From assembly GCA_040357565.1 (NCBI GenBank), contig JBDODJ010000019.1: 64,000 nt of DNA; one strand, written 5' to 3'. Below are positions 60,958 through 64,000 of this stretch, in pieces; the stretch's first letter is position 1, and each line of letters starts with the position of its first letter. Both the position numbers and the translations under genes were made by a program. The notes below the pieces were generated by a model. The model ran no database searches. It saw only the letters and a list, made by a program, of their open reading frames with translations, and had not been told where the DNA came from. The DNA is from Cercozoa sp. M6MM. Its lineage: Eukaryota > Endomyxa: Ascetosporea.

Positions 60958-62680
60958 TCACACAAAGCAACGCGGGTTGTTTTGATACAGGCCATGACGG
61001 TAGAAGCATGAGGTGCCGAACGGACATTCGCCAGTTTCCGCATAGTGGCGGCACGGAATGCGACCCAGCGCAGCTTTGTACTCGTCAACCACGCGTTCCT
61101 TCTCCGCATCAGTGACAAAACGAGTCGAAGGAACGACGAAATGCGACGGTTCACGACACAACGGGCAACCCTGATGCAACAACAACGCATTTGGCTTTTC
61201 TAAAATGATCCGATCCAATCAACGGCGAGACTTACCAGGTGTACTTCTTCAGCAGCGCTGCGAGCTCGTTTCGAGCGCCATCTTCTCTGCGGACATCACT
61301 CAACACTATAAACAAAACCACCACGGAGAATACTCAAACATGAATTACGATGCAAGCGAGACAGAAGATGTGGTCACAGTTCAGCAAGAGTCCGTAGCGA
61401 GTCGTCACGTCGTCCAAACAAATGCCTGGAATCGCAAGTGACCAATAAAACTAAATCTATAACAACGTTGGAGAGGAGAAAAGAAGTGAACCGCATTCAT
61501 GGATAACCGGTTGTGACAAAGATCGCCGATTCGCAACTTCACACTCGCGCTTGTGCCTCCTGTGTTCTTCAGCCTGTTTGTGCAAAGGAAATGCTTGCTT
61601 TCAATTTGTATATTTTGCAATTTTAGATTTAAAATACAGCATTTGGAAGTTCCTGTCCGCAAAATGTGCACTCCAGGTCGGGAAACACGTGCGCATGGCG
61701 GCAACGCGAGCCAAAACGGCATTCTGTAGTCAGAAAGAAGGGGCACTGGCCACGTCGCAACTCACTCTGCACCGATGCTGCGCAAACGAACTCATCCGCG
61801 CGGACAACCCAAATGCGGAAAAGAAAAGAAAATAAATACGTCTCGTGGAACGGGAATCCGCAAACAGATCGGCCGCTCGTTCAGTGGGTCTGTTTTCAAG
61901 TGCTTGATACAAATGTTGATGCTAACCAGACACGCTATCGCTACCGATTGATTCGAAGTTTTGCCAATCTCCTTGTCTCGTCGTCAATATCGATTCCAGT
62001 GTCGGTGGCACTTTGCGTGCCAGGTGCACCCAGAAACATGGTCTGCATCTGCATCAAGGCACACGTGCAGACTTAAGTGGCTCGTTACATTCACGAAAGC
62101 ACAAGCGTTGTACCGCCCTTCCGTCTGAGCGCATGGTTTGCACGACAGAAATCTGTGAACTCGAGCCGTCCGACGATGGCAGAGTAACGCGGTGCTGCCT
62201 GCGTCACCACTGACTATGCAGACTTGGGACAGCACACGGACAAAGCCAAAAGGTACACTTCGGGCGCGTATTTGAACTTGCGGCGACTCTTCCGGCCCAT
62301 ACCATCACTGCGTTCTTCTTTCTTCTCCTGTCGTTTGGCATGGTAAAAGAAGCAATCCCGACCTCGCGCACAGTAGCCTGCTCGCCAGTGTCTGGGAGCA
62401 ACAAAGATTGTCTTAAACTTAGATGAAGAAAAGACAAAACGACGTACTTGCAAGGGATCGTAGATTCTTTCTTCTTCTGTTTTCTTTGTGTCGCTTGTCG
62501 AAACGTTGGCTGATACGGTGGCATCTTCAAAGTCCTTGAAGTAGTAACACACTTGCGAACACCCTGACACCGGACGACGGTGCGCAAACCGGTGAGTAAT
62601 TAGTTTTAATACTTATCATGAGCGCCGGGAAGGATACAATGGTCGCCAAACAGAAATTCACAAAACGGCGACCTTGGCAT
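60958..62680 (-). CDS. Makorin-type CCCH/RING E3 ubiquitin ligase
   Basis: Makorins are RING E3 ligases with CCCH zinc fingers that also bind RNA. The domain order is right. N-terminal fingers are near 62560-62300 (VCYYF, then HWRAGYCARGRDCFFYHAK). A third finger is at about 61770-61690 (GQCPFFLTTECRFGSRCRHA), directly followed by the makorin Cys motif LECTFCGQELPNA. The RING is split: ICLDDVTTRYGLLLNCDHIF, CLACI, RRWRSKRARSAAEEV and CPLCREPSHFVVPS. A last CCCH finger, PCRHYAETGECPFGTSCFYR, precedes the stop at 60958. The 5' end is uncertain: a first exon near 62680 (MPRSPFCEFLFGDHC) looks like half a finger, but its splice phase does not fit. Confidence 0.82.
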
Positions 62681-62683
62681 CAT

Positions 62684-63266
62684 TGTTTAGATGCAACGAA
62701 ATGCTTGAAATACTCGCAGTATTATTTAAGTTTGGTGGCTGTTCTGAGAACTGCTATGAGCGAAGCGGACTGTCAATGAGTGACTCGGGTCTCGCACGCG
62801 AAATAATTAGAGATTCATTCCTTGGCATGCTCAGGGTGGGCTGCGTGCTAAGTGAACATCTGTGCGGTTGTTTAGTTCTTGTGTTTCGCTAATCTAGGAA
62901 GATTGGTGTTGAGAGAATAATTGTTGATCACCTCGTTTAGGGATATCCATGGGGGTTTCGGGTGGTAAGGGGGCTTCAAACCACCTCTGGCTACAAGCAT
63001 GTCAGTTGGCTTTCCTGGCCCATTTTAGTCCTGATCGTGGGAGAAACGCTTCAAAAAATGCCCCAAGATTCGACACTGTTTTGGATTTGTCCTGAAAGCC
63101 ATGACACGTTCACAACTAATGCAAGATTGAGCTGCGATTCGACGTGCCCCTACTCACTCGCCAGTACCTTCACCTTGCAGTTTTGTCTTGAGTTGGTTTG
63201 TTTTAACTGGTTTGTGTGTCAAATGCCACCCAAAACGATGCGGTTCTACCGATTTCAGTACACAGT
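62684..63266. other. No supported gene
   Basis: Plus-strand frames at 62674-62892 and 62962-63297 are open but lack motifs. The second runs into repeat family B and could be part of that element. No call is made. Confidence 0.35.
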
Positions 63267-63636
63267 TGTTACTGCGGCTCAATGGCCCAATCAGTAAGGG
63301 AAAGGAGAGACTAAATAAATAATTCAGTTAGATAAGTCGTCACTCAGTTGAGTCAACGTTAGAACTGAAGGTGAAATACCCCTACTGGGTCTCGAAATGA
63401 TCCCACTGGATCTCGACCGAAGGAAGACGTCCTTGGTCGTAACAATGCGTTTAAGAAAGAAAAACTCCGCCAGGCTGAAGCCGTGACGGAGCTTTCTGCT
63501 TCTCTGCAAGGACTCTGTCCACGCAAGATCAAGCCAAAACACTCTTAAACTTCTCTCCAGTCTCAAACTTGTTTGAGACATAGATAATGACCTCCGCGCG
63601 GACGGGTCAGAGCAATGACTACTGAAGATGTGCAGT
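63267..63636 (+). repeat. Dispersed repeat family B, copy 2
   Basis: This closely matches 27036-27440 over about 370 bp, including the blocks TAGATAAGTCGTCACTCAGT, CTGGATCTCGACCGAAGGAA and AGCTTTCTGCTTCTCTGCAA. The internal frame ends LCPRKIKPKHS here. Copy 1 lacks 9 nt in this frame and carries an extra stretch downstream. Confidence 0.8.
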
Positions 63637-64000
63637 ATCACAGTACTCGCATGCTGCTTGACTTACTGTTCCAACAGTGAAACTTATTGTTGGTTAACAT
63701 CTTTATCAAAATCAGAATGGAAGTCTGTACTACGTAGGCAGTCTTGAATTCTTCTCTTCTCGTCGCCCATCGTCGCCGGCGCCAGCATTCAACACGTGCA
63801 CCCGGGCCTCGACTCCACCAGACGAGAAGCAAAAGTGAAAGGCTCAGTCCGCTTAATCCTATGAAGAGGGGAAGAGCTAGACTCTAATTCATGTCAGCGC
63901 ACAGTACAGCAGGACAGGCAGTACGCTCGTACTGGTCATGTGTATGAATAATAATTTCATGCTCTTATGACCCACCCCAGACTGGTGCAGGGGAACTACA
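63637..64000. other. Right edge with repeat family A fragment
   Basis: No gene is supported. The last 32 bases (63969-64000) match the core of repeat family A at 23276-23307 with one mismatch and run off the window. Confidence 0.5.

Noticed and set aside
62962-63297. 111-codon plus-strand frame upstream of repeat B
   Set aside because: It is open but has no motif, and its end lies in the repeat. The support is too weak for a gene call.

Overview
The window is nuclear DNA of an intron-rich eukaryote, probably a free-living or parasitic protist; I could not place the lineage. The evidence is eukaryote-only proteins (CDC45, MO25, RNA polymerase III RPC4, makorin, a SUN-domain protein, a FYVE/PH protein), GT-AG introns mostly 45-110 nt long in nearly every gene, (CA)n, (GA)n and AT microsatellites, and standard stop codons. 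There are two 100-N assembly gaps (25776-25875 and 52999-53098). All gene models were spliced by eye, so outer limits and reading frames are firmer than individual exon ends. I saw no tRNA, rRNA or CRISPR array.

Layout, left to right: a decayed DDE transposase (140-1545); a secreted alpha/beta hydrolase (-); a bifunctional saccharopine dehydrogenase in which a LYS9-type and a LYS1-type enzyme are fused (+); a very large, exon-modular, Pro/Thr-rich protein with a signal peptide and a GPI-type C-terminus (+); CDC45 with an acidic tail (-); a tandem FYVE-finger/PH protein with C-rich introns (+); a dispersed repeat; two unrecognised genes (+); an LRR membrane protein (-); a large ankyrin-like protein with AT-rich introns (+); a mid-SUN (SLP1/SUCO-like) ER protein (-); RPC4 (+); an RS-rich coiled-coil protein (-); an ankyrin protein (-); an unrecognised gene interrupted by a gapped (GT)n tract (-); a 2-oxoglutarate oxygenase with ubiquitin-like C-terminal modules (+); a DUF4442 thioesterase (+); a Cys-rich type I membrane protein (-); MO25 (+); a makorin E3 ligase (-); and a second copy of the dispersed repeat near the right edge.

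Genes are dense and often divergent, sharing short promoters (for example 34195-34360 and 46354-46618). They do not form one pathway. The content is ordinary housekeeping (replication, Pol III, lysine metabolism, kinase scaffolding, ER quality control) mixed with cell-surface and lineage-specific proteins. The most unusual items are the LYS9-LYS1 fusion order, the exon-unit repeats of the GPI-type protein, the oxygenase-ubiquitin-like fusion, and two dispersed repeat families, one of which carries an apparently frame-preserving reading frame.
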